From positions 223,614,526 to 223,678,525 of the forward strand of contig NC_134455.1 in assembly GCF_047948215.1 (NCBI RefSeq): a stretch of 64,000 nt of DNA, written 5' to 3'. The translations under genes were made by a program, and so were the position numbers. The number at the start of each line of letters is the position of its first letter. Position 1 is the first letter of the stretch. The notes under the pieces are model-generated. The model did no database searches. It was not told where the DNA came from and saw only the letters and a program-made list of their open reading frames with translations. This document shows positions 1 through 10,204 of the stretch, piece by piece. This stretch comes from Lycorma delicatula (lineage: Eukaryota; Arthropoda; Insecta; Hemiptera; Fulgoridae).

Positions 1-63
1 CCTGGTTCAGCAATGGCATTTTTTTACTAAAAAGTTCACCTAATCCATTGAAAAAGCACCAAA

Positions 64-68
<5 letters not shown>

Positions 69-116
<48 letters not shown>
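69..116. repeat. (AT)n microsatellite
   Basis: An uninterrupted run of alternating A and T of about 48 bases. It is a simple sequence repeat in noncoding DNA with no sign of function. Confidence 0.95.
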
Positions 117-119
<3 letters not shown>

Positions 120-2705
120 TAAAAAAAAAGAAAATGAATGATTTTAATTGGACTAAAGCCTAAAGCCTATACTTTCATACTAGAACAAGTAATATATAAT
201 TTGCAAATCCATTTATAAAGGAAATCCAAAAACAAACAAATGTACTATTTTCTTATTATTGTAATCTTATTTTTTATAAATCAAAAAGCTGGAATCCATT
301 AAAAGGAACAAAAAATTTTTTTCAAGATAACCCTTAATATAAATGACAACATGGAAAGTTCTATACATTGAGAAAAATATTTAGAGTTATGCAGAAAAAG
401 TTTGATATAAGGAGGATATGAAGCAGATGACTCCTTCGTATTATTTTAACAGGCACGTAATTGACCAGTCTCTTACAAGTACTAAGAAGCTAATGAGAGT
501 CCATATATAACATGCAAAGACATTCTAATGGATAAGAATTTGTTGGGTCTGGATAGAAAAGAAATATGGAAAGGGATATATATGACCAAGAAATTATGTT
601 TCTTTTTCTAAAGCAAAGAGATTAACAAAAAGTACAGGCGGATATGATATAAGACCAGAATCACTCATAACAAACAAGAATAAAACACCAACGAAATCAA
701 AATAACAAGAACATATTGAACACTATGATTCATAGATAGAGTAAAAAAAATAAAAGCTCAGTTCTCATAGAATCATGCTTTTAGAAAAGATGTTTTATGC
801 AAAATACTTTCATGTAAGATTTAATTTAAATAAAATACAATATCATCAAACATATTATCCTCATTTGCAGTCAAATAAAAAACTAATAATTTTTTCCAAA
901 AATCGGAGATTAAACAATGACATCACAAGTAATAAAATTATAATTTTATTGGTTTTATATTTTTAAACAATGATTATAAGAGAAAAGAAAAACTCATTTC
1001 TGATTCTTCTGTTAATGAAGAAACACTCAAATGAGCTTATAACACTAAAAACAATCCAACTACTTAAATTAATGCACACCATTATTCTTACAATAGAATT
1101 CACGTAATAATAACAAACAGAGCTTTCAACAACATCAAAGCAAGGAAAACACAATACACTACGACCAGCTGATGTAGCTAAAACTAAATTAAAAAGGAAA
1201 TAAATTAGATTAAGGTAAATAAGCACATAAAAAAAATTGTAAATACTTTTCATCTACATCAAATAAATGCAATACAAAATTATACCTCTTAAAAAGTATA
1301 TGCACAACACAAGCATGCACATGCAAAAGCAATCTCACCAGTTTTCATGCCAGCATGTGCATATAGAGACTTAATTAATGCAACAATAAATTAACATTGT
1401 TACACCTATAATACACATAATGCTCATAATTAAAATTCAAACAAAAAATATATATATAGAGGACTACGAAGGAAACACATGGTTGTAAGAAAACTGTGTA
1501 TCACATACTTATAACTGAATGAGATGCCAGAGTAAACAGAATTTAGTACTACACTGTGTCCCTGTCCATTACCACCCACTTACTTAATAGTTTCTTTAGT
1601 GACCTGTACGCTAATATACAGGAGATGCAGCATTAACTGTTTTTATCTGCTGAAGCTCTACCATAAATAATTAAAAACAGCAACTTACAGAACATTCATT
1701 CATTAATAAATGAAACCAGTTTCTTTAAAATATATCATTATAAATTTAAAGAATAAATAATAATTAATTAACTGACGTAATTACTTTTATACAATGACGA
1801 CCAGTTGTTATGATTTTAATATTTTATAATTTTAATTGTTTTTTATTTTAATGGTTTAAATTACAAAAAAAATCTCTCTCCAAAACACAATTGAATGACT
1901 AGAAGCGCTAGAGACATAACGTAAATTGTTGATAAGGTTGATTTATATTTTTATTTTTTTTATATTATAACTAATTTCATATACAAACCAACAGTGCCAC
2001 GTTTGAAAAACTTAATTGAGAAATTTAATTAATTAGACATCAACTAGCATAAAAAATTAGGAGGAAAGACATGTTGCTACATTCATCTAATAAAATTTTG
2101 TTATGTTTACTTAATAAACAAAAAATATGAAAATTTTGTAGAAAGAATGTTAAAATATAGCTTCAGTTTGAAAGAATTTGTGTAGCAATCAATTACTCAA
2201 GGAAATAATTAAATGTAGAATATCTATCACATAGATATCAAAACTGGAAAAAGCTTAGTTTTAGTTTTTAAGGTCTAAGTTACTTACACCTCTAATCGCT
2301 TAGTTTCACAACTAAAGATAAAGAATGCTTCATTAAAAAAAAAAATCCTAACACTTCAGTAAACAAGAAACTTTTAGTTCTGAGAAGTTCAGTATTCTAA
2401 ATGGTAGATGACTAAAGTAATTGTTCTGTTAATAATAGCGGTTGGTTTAATAACAGTGAATTAATAAAGCAAATTATTTAACTATTCTTTTAAGGTGCAT
2501 AAATTCTTAAACTCTGATTAACATACAAGTAAATCAATTTTATAATCCCCTGAAAAATTATGAATTACTATAAAATGCCACATTTCAGAACTGTACAGCC
2601 TCACAAAAAAAAGACCCCTTTAACTGAACAGCACAAAGATATAATCAGTACATGCGTGCTATAATAATAAGAGCACTGTACTTTAAAATAAATATCAGTG
2701 TTTAC
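117..2705. other. AT-rich noncoding DNA, probable intron of the minus-strand membrane-protein gene
   Basis: No convincing coding exon, RNA gene or mobile element is visible. The segment lies directly downstream (minus strand) of the splice donor at 2705/2704, so it should be intron of that gene. I looked on the minus strand for a TNF-homology or collagen-like exon and found none. A tempting donor-like GTAAGT (minus strand, near 1578-1583) follows no open frame compatible with phase 1. Confidence 0.5.
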
Positions 2706-3509
2706 CAGCTGAGCAACAAAATAAGTTACAATTGACGTGGCGATGGTGACCTCGATTTTTCAATTTGCCATTATGATGTTTACCTCTGTTGTTTGACCGA
2801 GAGTTGTTAGTAGTTTGTCTCTTAACACGATAGCCCTCAGAAGAAGTATTAAAGCCATCAAAAGTAATGTTTTGCAATCCAGTCCTAAAATTCATCTCAT
2901 TTTTCTCATAATTTAAGTTACCGATAAGAGACTGGACATCATCTTTATTCGGTAAAGCATTTAATTCATTTTCTGCATCTTGGTCAGAATTACCAAATGA
3001 ATCTTCCAAATAATGACCATGGTTTCTATCAGACAATAAAGTCTGACTTATTTCATTATATTGTGTTAACCCGTTTGAAGTACTTCTCTTTTTAACAATT
3101 CGTATAATGTCATCATCATCATTCTTTCTATTTCTAATTGTATCAATTATAAAATTCAAAGAACTATCAGCATGATCTATGAATAATTTATTTAATTTGA
3201 TCAAAAGTTCTATTTTTGAATTTATATCTTTAGTCAACATTCTATTTAAGTACATTAAATAATTAACATCAGCTTTAAATGACTCAGAATTTAACCTGGA
3301 GAATTTCAATTGTTCTTCTAAGTTCTCAACATTTTTAAGTGAATTTTGTAACAAAACTTCAACACTCTGAAGATTAATGTGAAGATAGAAAATATCACAT
3401 ATCAATAATAAAACAGCTAATACTTTTAAAAATGATGAATATTTAAAAGTTTCTTGTGGAATGTATAGTATATTACTTTTTATGGTTCTCCTGTATATTT
3501 TACCACTCT
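2706..3509 (-). CDS. Exon B of a type II membrane protein with coiled stalk and furin-like sites
   Basis: An open minus-strand exon of 804 bp, preceded by a polypyrimidine tract and CAG acceptor (3510-3512) and followed by donor G|GTAAAC at 2705. It begins in phase 1 and joins exactly to the exon at 6847-7090. The protein has a short basic stretch (KIYRRTIK), one hydrophobic segment (FLKVLAVLLLICDIFYL), then about 90 residues rich in L, N, E and K that look helical (stalk or coiled coil), an acidic run, and two dibasic furin-type sites (IVKKR and RVKRQ). It ends in a basic, His/Arg-rich tract with a CNLFCC cysteine cluster. There is no N-terminal signal peptide, so a type II orientation is inferred. 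Membrane-anchored, furin-processed ligands such as Eiger/EDA (TNF family), and type II collagens or gliomedin, share this layout. The diagnostic C-terminal domain is outside the window, so the family is not established. Confidence 0.75.
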
Positions 3510-3739
3510 CTGAAACAAAAATGAAAACTTTTATCAAATACAAAATATACTAACGACGAAAAAGGAAATATTTTTGTAAAATTTTGAATTTTATTACAAA
3601 AAAAAAATATATATATATATACACATATAAATAACAGAATTATATACATAAATATATTGTAACAATACCAGTATAGCGGGCCTAAGTAACAGATTCCTAC
3701 CAATACTTAATTACTACTTATTACTTTTATAGTAAGATA

Positions 3740-4330
3740 TAATTGGAGGTATCTAGAAAGGAAAAAAAAACCTTTTTTGTAAAGAATAAATTCGTTTTAA
3801 CAATCGTCCTTTGTTATTCTGCCCACTGTCACACAATGAACACCTGTTATATGGTGAGAAGAGACCAGGTTTGGAATTCATGGGAAAAAAAAGCCTTGGT
3901 CAACTGTTCTCAAGCTTCGACTTGGGTCTAGTCTGACAGGTAAAGAGGCTAATGACAGATAAATAGCCCAGTAAGACCAACTAAAAAAGAGTTCTATTAG
4001 AACTAGTCTGTGAGACATTACAGCATCGGTTCTGCAAGGGCAGTTTTGCAAGCAGAGGTATGGAGTTGTGTGTGTTCGGCAGAGTTCTATGAACCAGTCC
4101 AGCGAGACGTTACAACAACGGTTCAGCGAGGAGAGTGACAGGTGTGAGTCTGCGAGACGAGAATGCAAGAGGTCAATTCAGGAGAGTCCTGAATCCAGTT
4201 CGATATGAGTAAGGTGAAGCCACTAGTAAATCCAAGTACACAAGAAATACTATCAGTGAGTTCAGTTAAACTATAATGTATAAATGAAAGAAATAATGCA
4301 ATAAACTTCAATCATAAACTGTTAGGGTAA
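3740..4330. other. Unidentified block of higher GC content
   Basis: Positions about 3830-4320 are clearly less AT-rich than their surroundings and contain repeated short phrases (variants of GCGAGACG, CAGCGAG and TTCTATTAGAAC). No reading frame stays open for long and I recognise no protein. It lies in the intron between the two membrane-protein exons. A decayed transposon or LTR fragment is the likeliest explanation, but this is inference only. Confidence 0.3.
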
Positions 4331-4930
4331 ACAGCAAAGGTATTTGCAAGTGAACACTGTATGATTGTTTGTTAATACAAGACTAGTGGTTAAAATGGGT
4401 TAAGACTAGCAGTTTCTTTTGTCAATGGGTCTCAATTCTAGTTTTCTATTTATCTACCTGGAATAAATTCCAAACGATTATTTATTTTGAACTAAGTTTT
4501 ACGTGTAATCTGTATTTATTATTTACTATTGACATTTATCACTATTTGATGTGTGATATTTTGATTGTTATTCTTCGTTGATTACACTCTGTTTTTATGG
4601 CACGCTTACCGTTTTGATAATGTTATGGTTTATGTCATGTACTATGTTACGTATTAATTGTTTGATTTGTTGTTATTGACATGTAATATTATTATCATTT
4701 ACTACTATTATCCTAATTATTATTGTGGTTGTAATTACCATATTAATTTTTGTGTTTATTGTTTTATTATTATTATTGTATTTATCACCATTATTATCAT
4801 TATTAATTTGTCTGGTTGTAATTATGAACATTTTAAATTAATAAACTGTAATATCCTGAATGAACCGCGAACCACACGCAACATATTAACATAATTTTTT
4901 GATCACATTGTTACCATGAAACCTAGATTT
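4331..4930. other. AT-rich intronic DNA, nothing recognised
   Basis: T-rich sequence with many TTATTATTA stretches. Short open frames here are low-complexity (I, Y, N) and look accidental. Confidence 0.5.
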
Positions 4931-4939
4931 CTTATTCAA

Positions 4940-5240
4940 ATGTAGAGACAAAGCAGCAGTCAATATAATGGCGGCATTCACCATCTCGTAAACCAAAGAA
5001 ATTCAAACAAAAACATTCTGTAAAGAAGTTTATGGCTACTGTTTTCTGGGACAAAACAAGGTGGCTTACTTTTTGAATTTAGAACTATTGTCAACGCTGA
5101 TACGTACTGCGAAATGTTAAAAAAATCTTAGAAGAGCTATAAAAAACAAATGTAGGATGCTATCCTGAACAATTTTGTTTTGTATGATATTGCACAGCCA
5201 CACATGGTAAATTGGATACTGAGATGAATGGAAAATTGCA
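4940..5240 (+). mobile_element. mariner-family transposase remnant
   Basis: Broken plus-strand reading frames translate to pieces characteristic of mariner transposases: a region like KPKKFKQ...VKKFMATVFWDK, then TINADTYCE-like and K.LRRAIKNK-like segments, then a decayed version of the second catalytic Asp motif (HDNARPH, here YDIAQPH-like). Several stops and frameshifts separate them. Only the middle of the catalytic domain is recognisable and no terminal repeats were found. It lies within the 3.3-kb intron of the membrane-protein gene, in the opposite orientation. Confidence 0.6.
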
Positions 5241-6688
5241 GGTTTTCAGGAGCAACTAAATTTAGGCAAGTTTGGTAAACGAGTACAACCAAAAAAAAAC
5301 AAAAAATTGTTAATGTATTACTACTACATTTATAAAAGAACTACAATGTTAACTGCAAAATTTTGGTTGATGGGGTAACTTTTTTTGCAGCAACAAAACA
5401 CAGGAGCAACTTTCTTTTTCATTTATTATGTAATTTCCACATATCTTAAAATCTAAACATTTTTCTGTAATTTATTTTAAAATATTCATACTTTATACAA
5501 AGAGGGCATCATTTCAATAAATGATTTGATAATACAAATAAAATTCTAATAAATATTAGCAGTTATATGAAACTGTGCTTAATCAAAATTAGATAGTTGA
5601 ATGTTTGCTTAGACAACATGAATAACATTATTTTTATAACATCAAATGAAAGATAAGTACAAGAAATAAAAACTAATTTTACATTATAGATTAATAAACA
5701 GTTTTCAATAAAAAAATATAATTCTATTTTTATCTTTTTTTAGGTTATTATTATTTGTGGTCTGAAAAGTTACAAAATGAATTTTTGTTAAAAACTCATG
5801 ATAAAAAACATTTATATCCTCATGTACAAACCACACTGTTACACTCTACCAACATACATTACAAGAAGAAAAAATTACCTCTATATGAATAATAAATAAT
5901 TAAATTTGGCACATTGCTAAATAATCAATAATGTTCTTATACAATGTGATGCTTATGAAGAAATGAATGAATTAAAAGATTGGTTCAGTGGTTTATTGAC
6001 CTACCTCTCTTCTTTCTATGAGGAAATTATCAATAAAGTTGAACGTGAAAAACGGTGAAATTAAACTTTTGATATTTTTTTCAAGAGGCAGGGATGGCAT
6101 AGTTTGAATTATTTTTTATATGTAGGTATATGTTAGTAGTTTTACCACAAATAATATTAATGGTGATGTACTCACCCCTAAAGTTTTATGAATTTTTGAA
6201 AACTAATTTCTTTTTAAAAACTCAAATTTTGGCTTCAAATAACTCTGATGAGTTATCTTCATCATTAATAACAAAAATGGCAGCCACAGGTAAACAGCTT
6301 AAATAAGATTTTTTTTTTAAATAGTTTTAAGGTCCTGAAAGATGTAGGAAACAAGTGGGTAAGTGTCAACTATTTTGAATTGGTCAAGCAATTAGCTTAT
6401 GTTTTCTGGGCTACTTCAAATGGACTGACTTCCAAAGAAAAAGTGAATAAAAAATCTTAAATTACAGATTTGGATGCAAAAACTATTCTACAATGTAATT
6501 ATTCCAACAGGTTATTCAAAACAGTAATTCATTTGTGGTGGAATTATTTCTCCACAATGAAACAATGATCTACTTAAAACAACTGTGTGAAAATATTTAA
6601 GAAGTAATAAACAAAAGGGTGTGGGCTTCATGTTAAAACTCACAAAATATGAAATGAGAGATACCTTATAAAATATCCCACTCACAGA
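5241..6688. other. AT-rich intronic DNA
   Basis: No exon, RNA gene or identifiable mobile element is visible. Confidence 0.5.
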
Positions 6689-6754
6689 GATAATTTTAAA
6701 ATAGATACGTCTGTGTCTTTTTCAAGACACAGATGTATCTATTTTAAAATTATC
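6689..6754. repeat. Near-perfect 31-bp inverted repeat (hairpin)
   Basis: Arms 6689-6719 and 6724-6754 are reverse complements over 31 positions with one G/T-type mismatch, around a 4-base TTTC loop. The core reads GATACGTCTGTGTCTT on the left arm. It lies 92 bp downstream of the exon at 6847 (minus strand) in the intron. It may be the relic of a foldback transposon or a transcribed hairpin. Confidence 0.85.
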
Positions 6755-6846
6755 AGTCAATAGAGTAAATTGCACCACTAGCTCCCAAACAAATGCAAGA
6801 AATAAATAATATTTTTAATAAATTAACTCATTCCTGTGATACCCAC

Positions 6847-7057
6847 CTTTAGTTAAACAATTTTGTATATAACTATTATTCTCCTTCTCATTACTGAAGT
6901 GAATATTAGGTTTTAATGATGCATTTTCTGAAAGACAGATATTTATTTTTGTACTTTTTTGGGTATAAGTAAAGTTATTACTTTCAGGAACTTTCTGTTT
7001 TTTATTTACTAAGAAGACATCTGGCTGCTTGCAAATCAAATCTCCATCAGTCTTCAT
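6847..7057 (-). CDS. Exon A (start codon) of the type II membrane protein
   Basis: The exon runs 7090 to 6847 on the minus strand. A CAG acceptor (7091-7093) follows a T-rich tract, then comes 33 bp of 5' untranslated sequence, then ATG at 7057-7055. The first residues are MKTDGDLICKQPDVFLVNKK; the segment is hydrophilic and Asn/Lys-rich, with no signal peptide or membrane segment. It ends ...NCLTK at a good donor AAAG|GTGGGT (intron starts 6846). The single leftover base G combines with AG at the start of the exon ending at 3509 to make a Glu codon, giving NCLTK-E-SGKIYRR. That exact phase match across a 3.3-kb intron is the main evidence that both exons belong to one gene. It would form a cytoplasmic head of roughly 85-95 residues. 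The acceptor shows at least one further 5' noncoding exon exists to the right. Confidence 0.65.
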
Positions 7058-7090
7058 TTTTATTTATTATGTATTTTCTTTGATTTAAAT
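7058..7090 (-). other. 5' untranslated part of exon A
   Basis: Sequence between the CAG acceptor and the ATG of the membrane-protein gene. It contains an in-frame stop just upstream of the ATG (TAA in the AATAAATAAAAATG context), supporting this ATG as the true start. Confidence 0.5.
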
Positions 7091-8141
7091 CTGAAATAAA
7101 AAAAATAACAATAATAAATACACCATAGCATCAATGCAAAGGTCATAGTAGAACACTTTTTTAATTAATCAATTTTCATCTAACAGAAAAGATACACAGA
7201 ATGATTAAATAATCATTTTGCACAGACTAAATTTTATTTTAGAAAACACTAACAATTCCCCAAAAAATAAACAGCTCATAAAAAATTGTCAACACTAATG
7301 CACTAGTCAACACTAATGAAGTTAACTAGAATGTGCAATACGGCTAGAGTTTAATCCCTTATTTCAAGGAAAACCCTGAAAATTACATCCTTCTTTACTT
7401 ACTATTTTTACCTATTATAACTAATGTAAAGGCAAATAATAAGATTTACAGAACTATTTATCACACAATAAATTTTTTCTCAAATTCAATTGTTAACAGC
7501 ATTATTCTGTCCTAAAGCAAAGGAAGGTTTATTTTAAAACATCCTAAATGACAAATTTTAGGCTACTCACATAAAAAAATTACTTTTAAAAAAACAGTTT
7601 ATTTATCCCAAGCACTAAAAGGTAAAACTAACTAAAATAAAATTTCTTTCCAAATAACATGGCACATAGAATAAAAAGATAGTAAGAAAATATTTACAAG
7701 TAAATAAATTAAAATATTAAAAATCAGAACAATTTAAAAAAATTATATTATTATATTTGTTGGTAAATTACCATCTAACCCTGTGATAAAAGCCGAAAAC
7801 TATTGCCACACCCTGAACAGATAATTAAGAAAAATAGAAAAAATTGATTAAAAATATTTTATATCATAAGCTGAAGCAGTCAAAATGTAAAACATTTTTA
7901 GGGTGGGATGCTTTTAGAAGAATTTTTTCTGGTTTTTTAATGTAATGTGATCTTCAATGGTTTTCATATTATATTATATTTTCATATTGTATTATGTCAG
8001 AAAAGCAGCAATATACGTTAGACTCACCAATACCATCTAAGAATTTCAGGTGAATTATTCTGTGTAAAAAATGTATTACTTGTACAGCTAAACACAAAGT
8101 TTATAACAAAGTTACTTTACATTAACTTCTTTTACTTCCAG
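7091..8141. other. AT-rich noncoding DNA
   Basis: Intron upstream of exon A on the minus strand. No coding or repeat structure recognised. Confidence 0.5.
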
Positions 8142-8455
8142 AACTGCACATGTTCACAACAGAGGAATTTCATGAACCTCCTAAAAAAATAAAACAGAAC
8201 AAAAAAAGTATGATATATACAATAAATGGCAAGTCTATTAAAATATATTTGCCTGTGCATTATACAATGGATTTTTTTACAGTTAATATAAAATACCATC
8301 AGAAATCAAAAAGTAAATCAAATTTGTATTATATTTGTTGTTTTTATTTCGATAAAATTGATTTAATGATTAAAGCTTTAAAAAAAGGAAATGAGCCATG
8401 GCCTGCAAAGAATAAAGTATTTCTTTGGGTGAAGAACATAACATTTCTAAAATGA
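8142..8455 (+). CDS. Possible terminal exon of an unidentified plus-strand gene
   Basis: A 104-codon open frame follows an acceptor-like site (TTTTACTTCCAG at 8130-8141) and ends at a stop at 8453-8455, with AATAAA a little downstream near 8536. The visible protein (ELHMFTTEEFHEPPKKIKQN at the start) is Lys- and aromatic-rich, with a WPAKNK...LWV tail. I recognise no domain. Codon and amino-acid use is compatible with coding, but in DNA this AT-rich a 100-codon frame can be accidental, and no matching upstream exon was found. It could also be a decayed transposon ORF. Confidence 0.22.
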
Positions 8456-9149
8456 AATTAAAACAACATATAGTGCATTACCTTGAGACAAGACTACTAT
8501 AGAAAATGAAACAATCAGTTAACCTTTAATCAATGGTAGTGATAATAAATGTAGAATAGTATGATTTTTACTGTAAGTTTTTATAAATTAAGAATGAGCA
8601 ATAGCCATATCAAATTTAATGATATAAAACTAAATTTATACATAATAAATTCTCTACATGTGAAAATAAGACATATATCAAATAATGTGTTAATCAGTTG
8701 TACTAATAACTATAAAAATACTTATTACAATTAATGCTCAGCAAGTAAAACAGGTGAAGGTGGGTATATAAGATAGAGAGATCAGTTTGAGTTCAAAGCA
8801 CAGTGATTCTAAGATTAATCTTGGGGAGCATAGGACTATAAAAAAATAAGGCTACTTCTTAATGAGGTAACCTTGATGAGTAAAGCAAGGTTTATCCATT
8901 AATATGTTAGTTTAATATCCAATGCATAAAACAAAATCTCACACCCAAACAATTAAACTTTAATTCAAAAACACAAAAATCTCTGACAGTACAAAAAAAA
9001 CCTTAAAATTTTATTCAAAAACAATAAAAGAATGCATAAATGTAGACACATACTTAAAACAGCTAAACAATTAAACCTCTACATTTGATTTTTTTTTTCT
9101 AATGTGCACATTGAAATCTGTTCAATTGTGAACAAAAAGCAACCCCCAT
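8456..9149. other. AT-rich noncoding DNA
   Basis: No feature recognised. Confidence 0.5.
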
Positions 9150-9402
9150 GGACAAATGAGATCAGGATGATATGTATGACATGTAAATGAGGTACAGTCT
9201 TCTACAGACTCAGGCCAACCATTACTGAGATGTATGAATTGAGCCCCAACCACCGAAATACAACAGTATACACTGTCTAATATTCAAACCCATACAAAAG
9301 TAAACTAACTTTTACTAGGATTTGAACCACAGAACCTTCAACTTCAAAAATCAGCTTTTAAACATGTGATTTGTGACGACGGTTTTACCACTAGACCAGC
9401 TC
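9150..9402 (-). repeat. tRNA-derived SINE copy (family 1)
   Basis: On the minus strand it starts with a polymerase III A-box-like GCTGGTCTAGTGGTAAAA and a B-box-like GGTTCAAATCCTAG about 60 bp later. It then has the family body (TTTGTATGGGTTTGAATATTAGA, GGTGGTTGGGGCTCAATT, CTCAGTAATGG...CTGAG, ACATATCATCC). The same order is found in the copies at 21610, 23765, 38945, 44878 and 60986. This copy is more diverged. Confidence 0.75.
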
Positions 9403-9466
9403 ATAGTCTATTGAATATTAATGGATAATAATTTTCACAAGACATACATGATCATACAAAAATCCC

Positions 9467-10204
9467 TGGGGCCTATTCCACAAAGTACAAGTTACAATCT
9501 TACAATTACAGGTCACTGTTTTTGTAAGTTACAAGTTAAGTCTCCAGAAACAAACAGAATACTTGTACAAAAAAAATTACAATTTTACAGGTTTGCAGCA
9601 CAAAAGTACCAGTTGCTGCACTTGCTTTAAAACACAAAATTTCTATTATGGTATGATATTTGTATGTATTATTAACCTATTCTTACTAGTAATTCAGTAG
9701 CTTAACAATTATTTCAAAAAAAGATTGAAAGGTAATTGTCCTAGTGGATACTAAAGAAAAGATGTATTGCTTACTACTTTTTCAAAAGAAATAACAAAGG
9801 AACAAAATAAGTGTTTGTTAGAAAATTCATGTGAAGCACAAGTACTTGGAGTAATGATTCCAAATTAACCGAACTCATTATAAATCTTTCATTAAATTCA
9901 AAAATTTGGAAAGTATTTGATGACAAACTACACATTATTGAATAATCAAAATCAAACATTTAATGTCAATAAAAATATTTCAACCTATCTTTGATGACTT
10001 GTAAACTTGTACATATGTTTTACAGGGAAAGATTACAAACTAGACCTTTTTTTTCAATTGTTTTACTTGCATAGTAATCGAAAACACCAGTAACTTGAAA
10101 GAATTCACTTGATTGAACTCTACATTTACATCTTTCTGTAATACATCTTCATTTCTCTTGTTGTACAACTATTGGTAACTTGTAACTTTATAGAATAGGC
10201 TCCT
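9467..10204. mobile_element. Non-autonomous inverted-repeat DNA element (MITE-like)
   Basis: The left end (GGGGCCTATTCCACAAAG, 9468 on) and the right end read on the minus strand (GGAGCCTATTCTATAAAG) match over about 28 bases, continuing as ACAAGTTAC on both sides. Subterminal copies of ACAAGTTAC/GTAAGTTAC occur inside. The interior has no transposase. The size is about 740 bp. Superfamily is unclear because no clean target duplication was identified. Confidence 0.65.

Noticed and set aside
963..1253. 96-codon minus-strand frame as a small membrane protein
   Set aside because: Composition (F, I, V, Y) follows from A/T richness; no start context, splice link or similarity.
1578..1690. Next exon of the membrane-protein gene (minus strand, with GTAAGT donor)
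   Set aside because: In the required phase 1 the frame hits a stop within 10 codons from each plausible acceptor.
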